Origin: Bifidobacterium aerophilum
GTDB taxonomy: Bacteria > Actinomycetota > Actinomycetes > Actinomycetales > Bifidobacteriaceae
Assembly: GCF_010667685.1 (NCBI RefSeq)
Contig: NZ_WHZW01000015.1
Span: 27,265-91,264 of the forward strand
Length of the DNA stretch: 64,000 bases
Reading direction: 5' to 3'
The notes beneath the pieces are model-generated. The model saw only the letters and a list, made by a program, of their open reading frames with translations. It was not told the origin of the DNA and ran no database searches. Position numbers and translations under genes: made by a program. Positions 1-7,828 of this stretch are shown one piece after another. Each line of letters starts with the position of its first letter. Position 1 is the first letter of the stretch.

Positions 1-1
1 C

Positions 2-2188
2 ACGAAGCCGGAAGCCAAGCCGGCCCGCAAGACCACGCGCCGCACGTCGACGCGCAAGACCACATCCCGCAAGGCAGCCGCGCCGAAGTCCGCGTTCCCC
101 GGACTGGTCGGCGAGATCCCGGCACCGTCGATCCCGGCCGAGGAACCGGGCCAGTTCGGCCGCATCAACGTCATGGACATCACCCCGGCCGAGGAGCGCG
201 GCGTCTTCCCGGCGCGCGTCGAACTGGGCGAGGCCTTCAAGGTCACCGCGCAGGTGTTCATCGAGGGACGTACCAAGGTCGGCGCGACCGCGGTCGTGCG
301 TACGCCGCGCGGCAAGGAAATGGCCCGCGTTCCGATGACCTGCACGAATCCCGGCCTGGACCGCTGGGAGGTCGAACTGACCTGCGGCGAGCGCTCCGAC
401 GCGAAGCCGTGGGAACCGGAGTTCGCCGAGATCAAGCGTCAGCTGGGCGTGTGGACCGTCACGATCGAAGGCTGGGAGGACACGTACGCGTCCTGGCTGC
501 GTGACGCGCGCATCAAGGTCAAGGTGCACGACGACGTCGAGAACGCTCTGGATTCCGGCGCCGAACTGCTCGAACGCTGGGCGACCACCAAGGACGCCCG
601 CCTGAACGCCGAGCAGCGCAAGACGCTGAAGGCCGCGGCCAAGACCGCCGCGGACCGCACGCTGAGCGCCGAGGATCGTCTCGCCGCGGCCGACAACGAC
701 GAGATCGCCGCGCTGCACGAGTCCAATCCGCTACGCGACGGCGTCTCCCCGAGCGAACCGCAGCGTTTCAAGGTCGAGCGCCCGGCGTCGTCCTTCGCCG
801 CGTGGTATCAGTTCTTCCCGCGTTCCGAAGGCGCGTACGTCGACGAGGCGACCGGCAAGATCGTGCAGGGCACGCTGAAGACTTCGATCTCCGGTCTCGA
901 ACGCGCGAAGGCCGAAGGCTTCGACATCGTGTACCTGCCGCCGATCTTCCCGATCGGCGTGACCAACCGCAAGGGCCGCAACAACTCGCTCGTCGCCGGA
1001 CCGGACGATCCGGGCTCGCCGTTCGGCATCGGCAGCTCGCTCGGCGGCCATGACACCGTCGACCCGCTGCTCGGCACGATGGACGACTTCAAGGCCCTGT
1101 GCGCGAAGGCGCACGAGCTCGGTCTCGAGATCGCGCTCGACTTCGCGCTGCAGTGCTCGCCGGACCACCCGTGGGTCAAGGAGCACCCGAACTGGTTCCG
1201 CACCAAGCCGGACGGCACGATCGCGTTCGCCGAAAACCCGCCGAAGAAGTACCAGGACATCTATCCGATCGACTTCAACGCCGACATGCCGGGCATCGAG
1301 CATGAGGTCGAGCGCATCATGAACCTGTGGATCGAGGCGGGCGTGACGATCTTCCGCGTCGACAACCCGCACACCAAGCCGGTGCGCTTCTGGCAGGACG
1401 TGATCGCGTCCGTCACGAGGAAGCACCCGGAGGTGCTGTTCCTCGCCGAGGCGTTCACCCGCCCGGGCATGATGCGCGCGCTGAGCTACGTCGGCTTCAC
1501 GCAGTCGCACTGCTACTTCCCGTGGCGCAACACCAAGGAGGAGCTGAGCGAGTACCTGCTCGAGACGAACGGCGACGACGGCTACTACCAGCACAACACG
1601 TTCTGGCCGACCACGCCTGACATCCTCACCGCCTACGTGCGCGACAACGGCATCGCCGGCCATGCGGTGCGCGCCGTGCTCGCCGCGATGGGCTCGCCGT
1701 CGTGGGGCATCTACAACGGCTTCGAGCTGATCGAGAACAAGCAGCGCCCGGGCTTCGAGGAGCAGAACGACAACGAGAAGTACGAGGTCAAGGTCCGCGA
1801 CTGGGCCTCGGCCAAGAAGTTCGGCATCGCCAAGCTGCTCACGTCGCTCAACCGCATCCGCCGCGAGCATGCCGCCGCGTTCAGCTATCACAACGTGAGC
1901 CTGCTGCCGACGCACGACCCGAACATCCTCGCGTTCGCGCGCCACACGCCGGCCGAGCTGACCGGCACCGGCAAGGCGGAGACGCTGATCGTCGTGGTGA
2001 ACCTCGACGGCCACAACGCGCATCAGGACGAAGTGCACTTCGAGATGCCCGACTTCGACGTCGATCCGGCCAAGGGCGCGCATCTGCGCGACGAGCTGAC
2101 CGGCCGCGAGTTCGAGTGGCACTGGGACAACTTCGTCTCGCTGGCCCCGTGGGCCGACGTGGCGCACGTCTTCACCGTCATGCGCTAG
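2..2188 (+). CDS. glgE: alpha-1,4-glucan:maltose-1-phosphate maltosyltransferase, 5' end outside window
   Basis: This enzyme transfers maltosyl units from maltose-1-phosphate onto alpha-1,4-glucan chains in the cytoplasm (glycogen-type synthesis). The frame is open from base 2, so the gene begins left of the window. The first visible codons are Lys/Ala/Arg-rich, then comes the family N-terminal domain (FGRINVMDITP at about 155-190), and an ATG at 173 is therefore internal. The GH13_3 core shows the nucleophile Asp in IFRVDNPHTKP (codon at 1361) and the acid/base Glu in FLAEAFTRP (codon at 1448). The final segment is the C-terminal beta domain ending FTVMR. The family assignment is strong. Which glycan it builds in this organism is inferred. 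A hairpin terminator follows at 2200-2240. Confidence 0.93.
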   Translation, partial: TKPEAKPARKTTRRTSTRKTTSRKAAAPKSAFPGLVGEIPAPSIPAEEPGQFGRINVMDITPAEERGVFPARVELGEAFKVTAQVFIEGRTKVGATAVVRTPRGKEMARVPMTCTNPGLDRWEVELTCGERSDAKPWEPEFAEIKRQLGVWTVTIEGWEDTYASWLRDARIKVKVHDDVENALDSGAELLERWATTKDARLNAEQRKTLKAAAKTAADRTLSAEDRLAAADNDEIAALHESNPLRDGVSPSEPQRFKVERPASSFAAWYQFFPRSEGAYVDEATGKIVQGTLKTSISGLERAKAEGFDIVYLPPIFPIGVTNRKGRNNSLVAGPDDPGSPFGIGSSLGGHDTVDPLLGTMDDFKALCAKAHELGLEIALDFALQCSPDHPWVKEHPNWFRTKPDGTIAFAENPPKKYQDIYPIDFNADMPGIEHEVERIMNLWIEAGVTIFRVDNPHTKPVRFWQDVIASVTRKHPEVLFLAEAFTRPGMMRALSYVGFTQSHCYFPWRNTKEELSEYLLETNGDDGYYQHNTFWPTTPDILTAYVRDNGIAGHAVRAVLAAMGSPSWGIYNGFELIENKQRPGFEEQNDNEKYEVKVRDWASAKKFGIAKLLTSLNRIRREHAAAFSYHNVSLLPTHDPNILAFARHTPAELTGTGKAETLIVVVNLDGHNAHQDEVHFEMPDFDVDPAKGAHLRDELTGREFEWHWDNFVSLAPWADVAHVFTVMR

Positions 2189-2199
2189 TCGTTCCTGCC

Positions 2200-2240
2200 C
2201 GCTGTTCCTGTCGGGGCGCTCCCCCGTCAGGAACAGCGTT
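2200..2240 (+). terminator. hairpin terminator after glgE
   Basis: CGCTGTTCCTG (2200-2210) pairs perfectly with CAGGAACAGCG (2228-2238), with a further CGGGG/CCCCG inner stem. TTGTCT follows. The next gene (ppa) has its own leader, so this separates the two units. Confidence 0.75.
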
Positions 2241-2406
2241 GTCTCATACGCAAAGGCCGAACCAGGCTCACGATCCGCTAACTCGTGGCATGGTTCGGTC
2301 TTTTGCATCTCTCGTACGGACAGGCCGGGCCGCCGATTCCACACGGGACGGGCACGCGGTATTGTGGTGCATGTCAATACAACTGTCGATTCTCAAGGAG
2401 AACAAC

Positions 2407-2901
2407 ATGGCAGAAACCTTCAACGTCGTGGTCGAGATCCCGCGCGGTTCCAAGAACAAGTACGAAGTGGACCAGGAGACCGGCCGCGTCTTCCTCGACC
2501 GTGAGCTGTTCACCGCGATGGGCTACCCGGATGACTACGGCTACATCGAGGGCACGCTGGGCGAGGACGGCGATCCGCTGGACGCGCTCGTGATGGTCAA
2601 GAACTCCGTGTTCCCGGGCTGCGTCGTCGAGTGCCGCGCCGTCGGTCTGTACCACATGGAGGACGAAGAGGGCGGCGACGACAAGGTGCTGTGCGTGCCG
2701 GCCGACGTTCGTTACGACGGCATCAAGGACGTCAAGGACGTCAACGAGTACCACCTCGCCGAGATCAAGCACTTCTTCGAGCAGTACAAGGCCCTCGAGC
2801 CGGGCAAGGAAGTCAAGCCGGGCGACTACTGGACCGGCGCTGACGTCGCCGAAAAGGAAATCAAGGAAGCGCGCGAGCGTCTCGCGAACAGCGCGAAGTG
2901 A
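2407..2901 (+). CDS. ppa: inorganic pyrophosphatase (family I)
   Basis: This enzyme hydrolyses pyrophosphate to two phosphates in the cytosol and pulls biosynthetic reactions forward. The 164-residue product has the family I size. It carries the metal-binding signature in EDGDPLDALV (residues about 53-62) and the basic-site motif in EIPRGSKNKYEVD near the N terminus. The ATG at 2407 is chosen because AAGGAG lies about 7 nt upstream and the N terminus aligns with the family. An in-frame extension upstream runs back through the terminator region and is not coding. The gene is monocistronic. Its last 60 bp recur as a partial copy at 3001-3059. Confidence 0.96.
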   Translation: MAETFNVVVEIPRGSKNKYEVDQETGRVFLDRELFTAMGYPDDYGYIEGTLGEDGDPLDALVMVKNSVFPGCVVECRAVGLYHMEDEEGGDDKVLCVPADVRYDGIKDVKDVNEYHLAEIKHFFEQYKALEPGKEVKPGDYWTGADVAEKEIKEARERLANSAK

Positions 2902-2910
2902 TTTCCGTCA

Positions 2911-2931
2911 GCGAAGCCCAGTGGGCTTCGC
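2911..2931 (+). terminator. hairpin 10 bp after ppa stop
   Basis: GCGAAGCCCA is followed after one base by its exact reverse complement TGGGCTTCGC. There is no T-tract, so it may be a 3' stabiliser or the relic of a terminator duplicated together with the ppa tail. Confidence 0.5.
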
Positions 2932-2968
2932 GCGGCGACGTGCGAGCCGACAGGCGAGCCAATACTGA

Positions 2969-2985
2969 GACGGCCGTAGGCCGTC
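2969..2985. repeat. small hairpin between ppa and its duplicated tail
   Basis: GACGGCC-GTA-GGCCGTC is a perfect 7-bp stem with a 3-nt loop. It lies in the 95-bp spacer between the ppa hairpin and the partial copy of the ppa 3' end. It has no T-run. Confidence 0.4.
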
Positions 2986-3000
2986 CGTAATTGCAGGACC

Positions 3001-3059
3001 GTCGCCGAGAAGGAAATCAAGGAAGCGCGCGAGCGTCTCGCCGCGTCCAAGTGATTTCC
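3001..3059 (+). pseudogene. duplicated 3' end of ppa (remnant)
   Basis: This stretch repeats the last ~19 codons of ppa plus its first downstream bases. It encodes VAEKEIKEARERLAASK followed by TGA, against VAEKEIKEARERLANSAK in the intact gene at 2845-2901. There is no start codon or ribosome-binding site, so it is a non-functional tail. It could have arisen by tandem duplication or by recombination with a related ppa allele that replaced the 3' flank. It sits upstream of the real terminator at 3100. Confidence 0.8.
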
Positions 3060-3070
3060 AGCGTAAGCCA

Positions 3071-3090
3071 TGACGGACGATAGTCCGTCA
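3071..3090 (+). terminator. hairpin preceding the main terminator
   Basis: TGACGGAC-GATA-GTCCGTCA is a perfect 8-bp stem with a 4-nt loop, 10 bp before the T-tailed terminator. Confidence 0.5.
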
Positions 3091-3099
3091 CACACACAA

Positions 3100-3127
3100 A
3101 CTCCCCCGCTTTCGGGGGAGTTTTTTA
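3100..3127 (+). terminator. intrinsic terminator between ppa and recR
   Basis: ACTCCCCC-GCTTTC-GGGGGAGT is followed by TTTTTTAT. It ends plus-strand transcription from ppa. On the other strand it is A-led and could also stop recR transcripts, so it is probably bidirectional between convergent units. Confidence 0.9.
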
Positions 3128-3177
3128 TTGCCCCGCAACCGTTCCGGCTGTTACGCTGCCCGATCACCGAATCCCGG

Positions 3178-3780
3178 TCACGCCTCGCGACGTCCGGCGA
3201 GCGCGCGGCCGAGGGTGATTTCGTCGGCGTATTCGAGGTCGGAGCCGACGGGCAGGCCGCTGGCGAGCTTGGTGACCTTGATGCCGAGCGGCCCGAGCAG
3301 ACGGCTCAGGTATGTGGTGGTCGCCTCGCCTTCGATGTTCGGGTCAAGCGCGAGGATGACCTCTTTGACCTCGTCGGTCTTGAGCCGGTCGAGCAGCTTG
3401 GGGATGTTGAGATCGGCCGGGCCGACGTTGGCCATCGGGTTGATCGCGCCGCCGAGCACATGGTAGAGGCCGCGGTATTCGCGCGTGCGCTCGATGCTCA
3501 TCACGTCCTTGGCCTCCTCGACCACGCAGATCACGCTGCGGTCGCGGCGCGGGTCAACGCATACCGGGCAGGGGCTCGTCTCGCACACGTTGCCGCAGAT
3601 GTCGCAGAACCGCACCTTCTCCTTGACCTCGGTGATCGCGTCGATGAGCTGCTGCGCCTCCTCGTCGGATGCGGACAGCATGTAAAACGCGATGCGCTGC
3701 GCGCCTTTCGGCCCGATGCCGGGCAGGTGCGCGAACGCGTCGATCAAGCGCTGGATCGCGCCGTCATATGCAAGTGCCAT
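3178..3780 (-). CDS. recR: recombination mediator RecR
   Basis: RecR works with RecF/RecO to load RecA onto gapped DNA. The 200-residue product has the standard layout: a helix-hairpin-helix ([17 protein letters not shown], about 19-35), a C4 zinc finger (C59-x2-C62 and C71-x2-C74), a Toprim domain ([15 protein letters not shown], from about residue 83), and a Walker-like C terminus ([15 protein letters not shown]). It starts 9 bp after the dnaX stop, so the two are co-transcribed, which is the common bacterial dnaX-recR order. Confidence 0.97.
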   Translation of the reverse strand: MALAYDGAIQRLIDAFAHLPGIGPKGAQRIAFYMLSASDEEAQQLIDAITEVKEKVRFCDICGNVCETSPCPVCVDPRRDRSVICVVEEAKDVMSIERTREYRGLYHVLGGAINPMANVGPADLNIPKLLDRLKTDEVKEVILALDPNIEGEATTTYLSRLLGPLGIKVTKLASGLPVGSDLEYADEITLGRALAGRREA

Positions 3781-3789
3781 GGATGCGTG

Positions 3790-6621
3790 CTACTCCTCGT
3801 GCTTGGTGTTGCGGGCGATGTTGCGCGGGTTCTTCGGGTCGTCGGCCTTGAACTCCTCGACCTTCTTGACCTCGAAGAACTTCTTGAGCTCGTCGACGTC
3901 CATCGCGGTCACGCTGCCGAGCGATTCGTCGTCCATCGAGTACTCGTCCTCGTCCGGGTCGACCTGCGGCGCGGCGGGAGCGCCGTCGGCTGCCGTCATG
4001 CCGGCGCCGAAGCCCGCCGGGACGCCGTTTGCGCCGGACGAACCGGCCGCACCCAACGGGTGACCCCACGGATCGACCTGCGCGGCCGGCTGCTGATATC
4101 CGGACGCAGCCGAACGGGCCGGAGTGGCCGAAGGCTGATGGAACGTCGGGATGGGCTGTTGCGCCGCCCACGGGTCATCGTCAGGCGGGGCGACGTCGGG
4201 CAGCGGGATCGACTGGTCCCATGGATCGGCGGATGCGGGGCGCGACGAAGGCGCCGCGTTCCCGACTCCCGCGGACGGACCGTTCGGACGGGTTGCGGGC
4301 ATGGGTTGATTCCACGGATCGGAACCCGGCTGTACGGCTTGTGCCGCGACAGACTGTCCGGATGGCTGAGGCGCGACGATCGGCGCGGACGGCTGCGCCC
4401 ATGGATCGACGTCGTCGCTAGGATCCGGCACGGCGACATGCTTGTGATGCTGTTCCAGATTCCCGTTACCGGCATGATCGTCGTGGACCGGCAGCGGATG
4501 CACGGTGCCGTCCGGTTGCGCCCACGGATCGGAGTCGGGAGCCTGAACATCGACGGCCTGCGTGTCACCGGATCGGGTGGCGCCACCGGTCGGCGTCGCC
4601 CACGGATCGGCATCGTCGGCCGGCGCGACGGAACCGGCTCGATGAACCTCGTCATCGTCCGTCTTGGCGGACGCCTCGGACGAACCGGCATCGCCGCTTT
4701 CGCGTTCGCCGGACTCGACGGAAGTCGCCGAGGACGCGGATTCGGCCGCGGTTTTCGCAACGGCCGCACGCAGGCTCTCCTGCAGGAGCTGCGCCTTGAC
4801 CTTCTGCTGCTGGTCCTGCGGCAGCTTGCTGAACGGGGGCGCGACGCTGCCGTCGGCCATTTTGTTGGTCGGCGCGATGGTCACGTTTTCGCCGAACAGC
4901 CTGTGGACCTCGCTGCGCACGATGGCGACCACGTTCGTGGTGCCGTCCACGGCCTCGTCGGCCACGGCGAGCGCAAAGGCGTATTTGCTCAGGGACTTGT
5001 CGAACTTGAGCCACAGGCGCTGATGGCCGGCATGGGCTTGATCTGCGGAGAGCAGGATCTTCGGCACCTTGGTGCGGTTCACGTAGCGTTGCACGTCGGC
5101 GGGAAGGGCCGCGACCAGGGCGTCCCACTTCTGGTCCGGGGTACGGGTGTCATCGGGAGCAGGGGCTTGCGGCGCCGGATTGGCTTGCGGAGTGGTCGCT
5201 TCCTGGACCCCCTCAGTCGCGCTGCGCGCGCCAGCCCCCCCTGTCAGGGGGCGCAGCGGTTCGGCATGACTCGGCGATTCCACGGTCGGACCTCCGGTCG
5301 CAGGCTGACCGGGGGCGCGGCCACCCGACGACGCTTGGGAATCGGCTTGGGCGCTCTGGTTGCGGGCCGAACCCGCGAAACCTGAGGACTGCTGGTTGCG
5401 CTTGGCGCCGGCGAAACCGGTGGACGCGCCCCCGGCCGCGTTGCGCGAACCGGAATCCCCGGCCGAGGGGACCGAGGATCCGCCGGTCTCGCCCGTCGGA
5501 ATCGTCGCAAATCCGGATTCCGCACCGGCGAGTAGTCGCGCGGCGAGCAGTTCCAGTCGCATGCGCGGCGAAATCGCGCCGGTCATCGAACCCAGCGTCG
5601 TGTTGATCGTGTCGGCCATCGCGGTCAGCGCGCCCAGTCCGAGCGCCGACGCCTGCCGCTGCAAATCGGCCATGTTCTCGCCTTCGGCGGTGTCCGACAT
5701 CACCGTTTCCGCACGTTCGCCGGCCAACAGCAGCACCAGCAGGTCACGCACGCGGGCGAGCAGATCCTCCACGAACCGCCGCGGGTCGAATCCGCCGACC
5801 ACGACCTTCTGGATCACGCCGTACAGAGCCTCGCCGTCGCGGTCGATCACCGCGTCGACGGCCTCGCCGATCAACGCCTCCGGGGTGAAGCCGAGCAGCG
5901 CCACCACGGAATCGTGCGAGATCACGCCGTCCACGGAGCCGACCATCAACTGGTCCAATACCGAAAGCGTGTCACGCACCGAGCCGCCGCCCGCACGCAT
6001 CGCAAGCTTCAAGACGCCGGCTTCCGGCTTGATATGTTCCTTCTCGCAGATCGTCTCCAGGTACGGCCCCATGATCTCCTGCGGGACCAGGCGGAACGGG
6101 TAGTGGTGGGTGCGCGAGCGGATCGTGCCGATCACCTTGTCCGGCTCGGTCGTCGCGAAGATGAACATGACGTGTTCCGGCGGCTCCTCCACGATCTTGA
6201 GCAGCGCGTTGAAGCCCTGCTGCGTGACCATGTGCGCCTCGTCGAGGATGAAGATCTTGTACCGGTCGCGGGCGGGCGCGAATCCGGCGCGTTCGCGCAG
6301 TTCGCGGGCGTCGTCCACGCCGTTGTGGCTGGCCGCGTCGATCTCGACCACGTCGATCGAACCGGGACCGCCGGTGGCGAGGTCGCGGCACGAGTCGCAT
6401 TCGCCGCACGGGTGCGAGGTCGGGCCCTTCGCGCAGTTGATGCACCGGGCGAGGATGCGCGCGGAGCTGGTCTTGCCGCAGCCGCGCGGGCCGGAGAACA
6501 GGTAGGCATGGGTGAGCTTGCCCGCGTCGAGCGCGCGCATCAGCGGGATCGTGACCTGATCCTGTCCGATGACCCCGTCGAAGGTGTCCGGTCGATAACG
6601 TCGATACAGTGCAAGTGCCAT
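3790..6621 (-). CDS. dnaX: DNA polymerase III subunits gamma/tau
   Basis: This is the clamp-loader ATPase that organises the replisome. From the ATG at 6621 (MALALYRRYRPDTF) it has Walker A GPRGCGKTS (44-52), a zinc site (C63, C72, C75, C78) and Walker B ILDEAH (125-130). The non-ATG codons 9 bp upstream (TTG/GTG) are less likely starts. After the clamp-loader core (to about residue 370) comes a long Ser/Gly/Gln-rich linker, then a tau-like domain, then an Asp/Pro-rich tail with seven DPW motifs (encoded about 4055-4620). At 943 residues it is longer than typical family members. No A-rich slippery heptamer for a gamma frameshift was seen. A short palindromic repeat is embedded in its coding sequence at 5206-5258. 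recR follows after 9 bp. Confidence 0.95.
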   Translation of the reverse strand: MALALYRRYRPDTFDGVIGQDQVTIPLMRALDAGKLTHAYLFSGPRGCGKTSSARILARCINCAKGPTSHPCGECDSCRDLATGGPGSIDVVEIDAASHNGVDDARELRERAGFAPARDRYKIFILDEAHMVTQQGFNALLKIVEEPPEHVMFIFATTEPDKVIGTIRSRTHHYPFRLVPQEIMGPYLETICEKEHIKPEAGVLKLAMRAGGGSVRDTLSVLDQLMVGSVDGVISHDSVVALLGFTPEALIGEAVDAVIDRDGEALYGVIQKVVVGGFDPRRFVEDLLARVRDLLVLLLAGERAETVMSDTAEGENMADLQRQASALGLGALTAMADTINTTLGSMTGAISPRMRLELLAARLLAGAESGFATIPTGETGGSSVPSAGDSGSRNAAGGASTGFAGAKRNQQSSGFAGSARNQSAQADSQASSGGRAPGQPATGGPTVESPSHAEPLRPLTGGAGARSATEGVQEATTPQANPAPQAPAPDDTRTPDQKWDALVAALPADVQRYVNRTKVPKILLSADQAHAGHQRLWLKFDKSLSKYAFALAVADEAVDGTTNVVAIVRSEVHRLFGENVTIAPTNKMADGSVAPPFSKLPQDQQQKVKAQLLQESLRAAVAKTAAESASSATSVESGERESGDAGSSEASAKTDDDEVHRAGSVAPADDADPWATPTGGATRSGDTQAVDVQAPDSDPWAQPDGTVHPLPVHDDHAGNGNLEQHHKHVAVPDPSDDVDPWAQPSAPIVAPQPSGQSVAAQAVQPGSDPWNQPMPATRPNGPSAGVGNAAPSSRPASADPWDQSIPLPDVAPPDDDPWAAQQPIPTFHQPSATPARSAASGYQQPAAQVDPWGHPLGAAGSSGANGVPAGFGAGMTAADGAPAAPQVDPDEDEYSMDDESLGSVTAMDVDELKKFFEVKKVEEFKADDPKNPRNIARNTKHEE
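5206..5258. repeat. CCCCCT-type palindromic repeat inside dnaX
   Basis: GACCCCCTCAGTC, then a GC-rich arm, then CCCCCCTGTCAGGGGG forms the same element seen twice in inverted orientation at 11321-11432. Here it is translated in frame within the disordered linker of DnaX (minus strand: PLRPLTGGAGARSATEGVQ). It is therefore a coding-region insertion of an otherwise intergenic repeat. Confidence 0.75.
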
Positions 6622-6673
6622 GCCCACCAACCTACCGCAAGCCGGGTATCCGACCCGCGCGGCCCGATCTCAG

Positions 6674-6910
6674 GCAGCCGTAACCGAGTCCACGTTCCAT
6701 CATCGTGACTCAGTAACGGTCTTATTGTCCGACGATAACGACCGTAATCGAACCGTGGACCAGTCACATGGACTCAGTAACGGCCTGATTCCGTCCGGAA
6801 ACGACCATATCCGACTCCCACTCCGTTACGTGGACTCAGTTACGGTCATCCACTCGACGATAACGACCGTACCTGAGTCACGAAGATGAGATACGAACTC
6901 AATTACGGCC
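6674..6910. repeat. palindromic repeat array A (4 units, about 63 bp period)
   Basis: Each unit is an inverted repeat of the form GRCCGTAACYGAGTCCAC - about 8 bp - GTGGACTCAGTTACGGYC. Left-arm cores start at 6678, 6742, 6805 and 6867. The units are separated by 17-18 bp spacers that mostly contain a version of CCGACGATAACG. Units 2 and 3 have degenerate left arms. The array fills the gap between the dnaX start and the stop of the taurine-type ATPase gene. Arrays B and C are the same family. Confidence 0.85.
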
Positions 6911-6928
6911 GCCCGTCACCGCACCGGC

Positions 6929-7777
6929 CTACTCCTGATCGTCCTGCACGTAGATGGCCTGCGTGATCCGCTCGCGCAGCTCCGTGAACTCGGGCATCGC
7001 GCGCACCTTGTCCATGTTGTCAGGGTCGTCCGGATCGCGCGGCAGGGTGATCGGGATGTCCATCTTCACGGTGCCCGGGTGCGCGCTCATCACGATCACG
7101 CGGGTGGCGAGGAAGATCGCCTCGTCCACGCTGTGCGTGATGAAGAACACGGTGCTGTGCTTTTCGCGCCAGATGCGCAGCAGCTCGTTCTGCAGCTTCT
7201 CGCGGGTGAGCGCGTCCAGCGCGCCGTACGGCTCGTCCATCAGGATCAGATCCGGTTCGGTGGCGAGCACGCGCGCGATCTGCGCACGCTGCTGCATGCC
7301 GCCGGACAGTTCGTACGGCCGCCGGTCCGCCGCCGACGTCAGCCCCACCAGGTCGAGGAAATGATCGGCCTTCTCCTTGCGCTTGCCCGCCGGCACGCCC
7401 TGCATCTTCATGCCGAACTCGACGTTCTTGCGCACGGTGAGCCACGGGTACAGCGGCGGCTTCTGGAACACGACGCCGCGCTTCGGGCTCGGCCCGTTGA
7501 TCGCCACACCGCCCGACACGAGTTCGCCGTCGGTCGGCTTCTCGAATCCGGCGAGCATGTTGAGCAGCGTCGTCTTGCCGCAGCCGGACCGGCCGACCAC
7601 GCAGATGAAGTCGTGCTTGTTGATCGTCAGGTTGATGTCGTGCAGCGCGGTGACCTCGTCGCCCTGCTGGGTCACGAACCGCTTGTTGACGCCGCGGATG
7701 TCGACCGCGACGCCTTGGTCGTCCATCGACTTCTTCTCGGTCAGCTCGCCCCAGGTGAGTCCGTTGTTGTCAGCCAT
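6929..7777 (-). CDS. ABC transporter ATP-binding protein, taurine/sulfonate type
   Basis: This protein powers import through the adjacent permease. The 282-residue product has Walker A GRSGCGKTT, signature ELSGGMQQRAQIARVLA, Walker B LILMDEPYGALDA and a switch His in FFITHSVDEA, all typical of the TauB/SsuB/NrtD family. The GVVFQKPPLYPWLTVRKNV stretch is also characteristic. The start at 7777 has GAAAGGA 8 nt upstream. It is the last gene of the seven-gene minus-strand cluster (15152 to 6929) and follows the binding-protein gene by 51 bp. Taurine as substrate is inferred from the aminotransferase and reductase genes beside it. Nitrate or aliphatic sulfonate import cannot be excluded by sequence. 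Confidence 0.88.
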   Translation of the reverse strand: MADNNGLTWGELTEKKSMDDQGVAVDIRGVNKRFVTQQGDEVTALHDINLTINKHDFICVVGRSGCGKTTLLNMLAGFEKPTDGELVSGGVAINGPSPKRGVVFQKPPLYPWLTVRKNVEFGMKMQGVPAGKRKEKADHFLDLVGLTSAADRRPYELSGGMQQRAQIARVLATEPDLILMDEPYGALDALTREKLQNELLRIWREKHSTVFFITHSVDEAIFLATRVIVMSAHPGTVKMDIPITLPRDPDDPDNMDKVRAMPEFTELRERITQAIYVQDDQE

Positions 7778-7828
7778 GATCAGGTCCTTTCGTGTGAAAG
7801 TCGTATTGCGCCGGTGTACCGCAGTCCG

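Noticed and set aside
731..2377. Long minus-strand open frame (548 codons) over glgE
   Set aside because: It is a shadow of the plus-strand gene in high-GC DNA; it has no domain and no ribosome-binding site.
3070..5385. Plus-strand open frame (771 codons) over recR/dnaX
   Set aside because: It crosses two real minus-strand genes and has no domain.
3790..6621. Programmed frameshift in dnaX producing gamma
   Set aside because: No A-rich slippery heptamer with a downstream stop was seen.
6674..6910. Possible CRISPR array
   Set aside because: Units are palindromic with conserved, non-unique spacers of 17-18 bp and no cas genes are near; it is a dispersed repeat.
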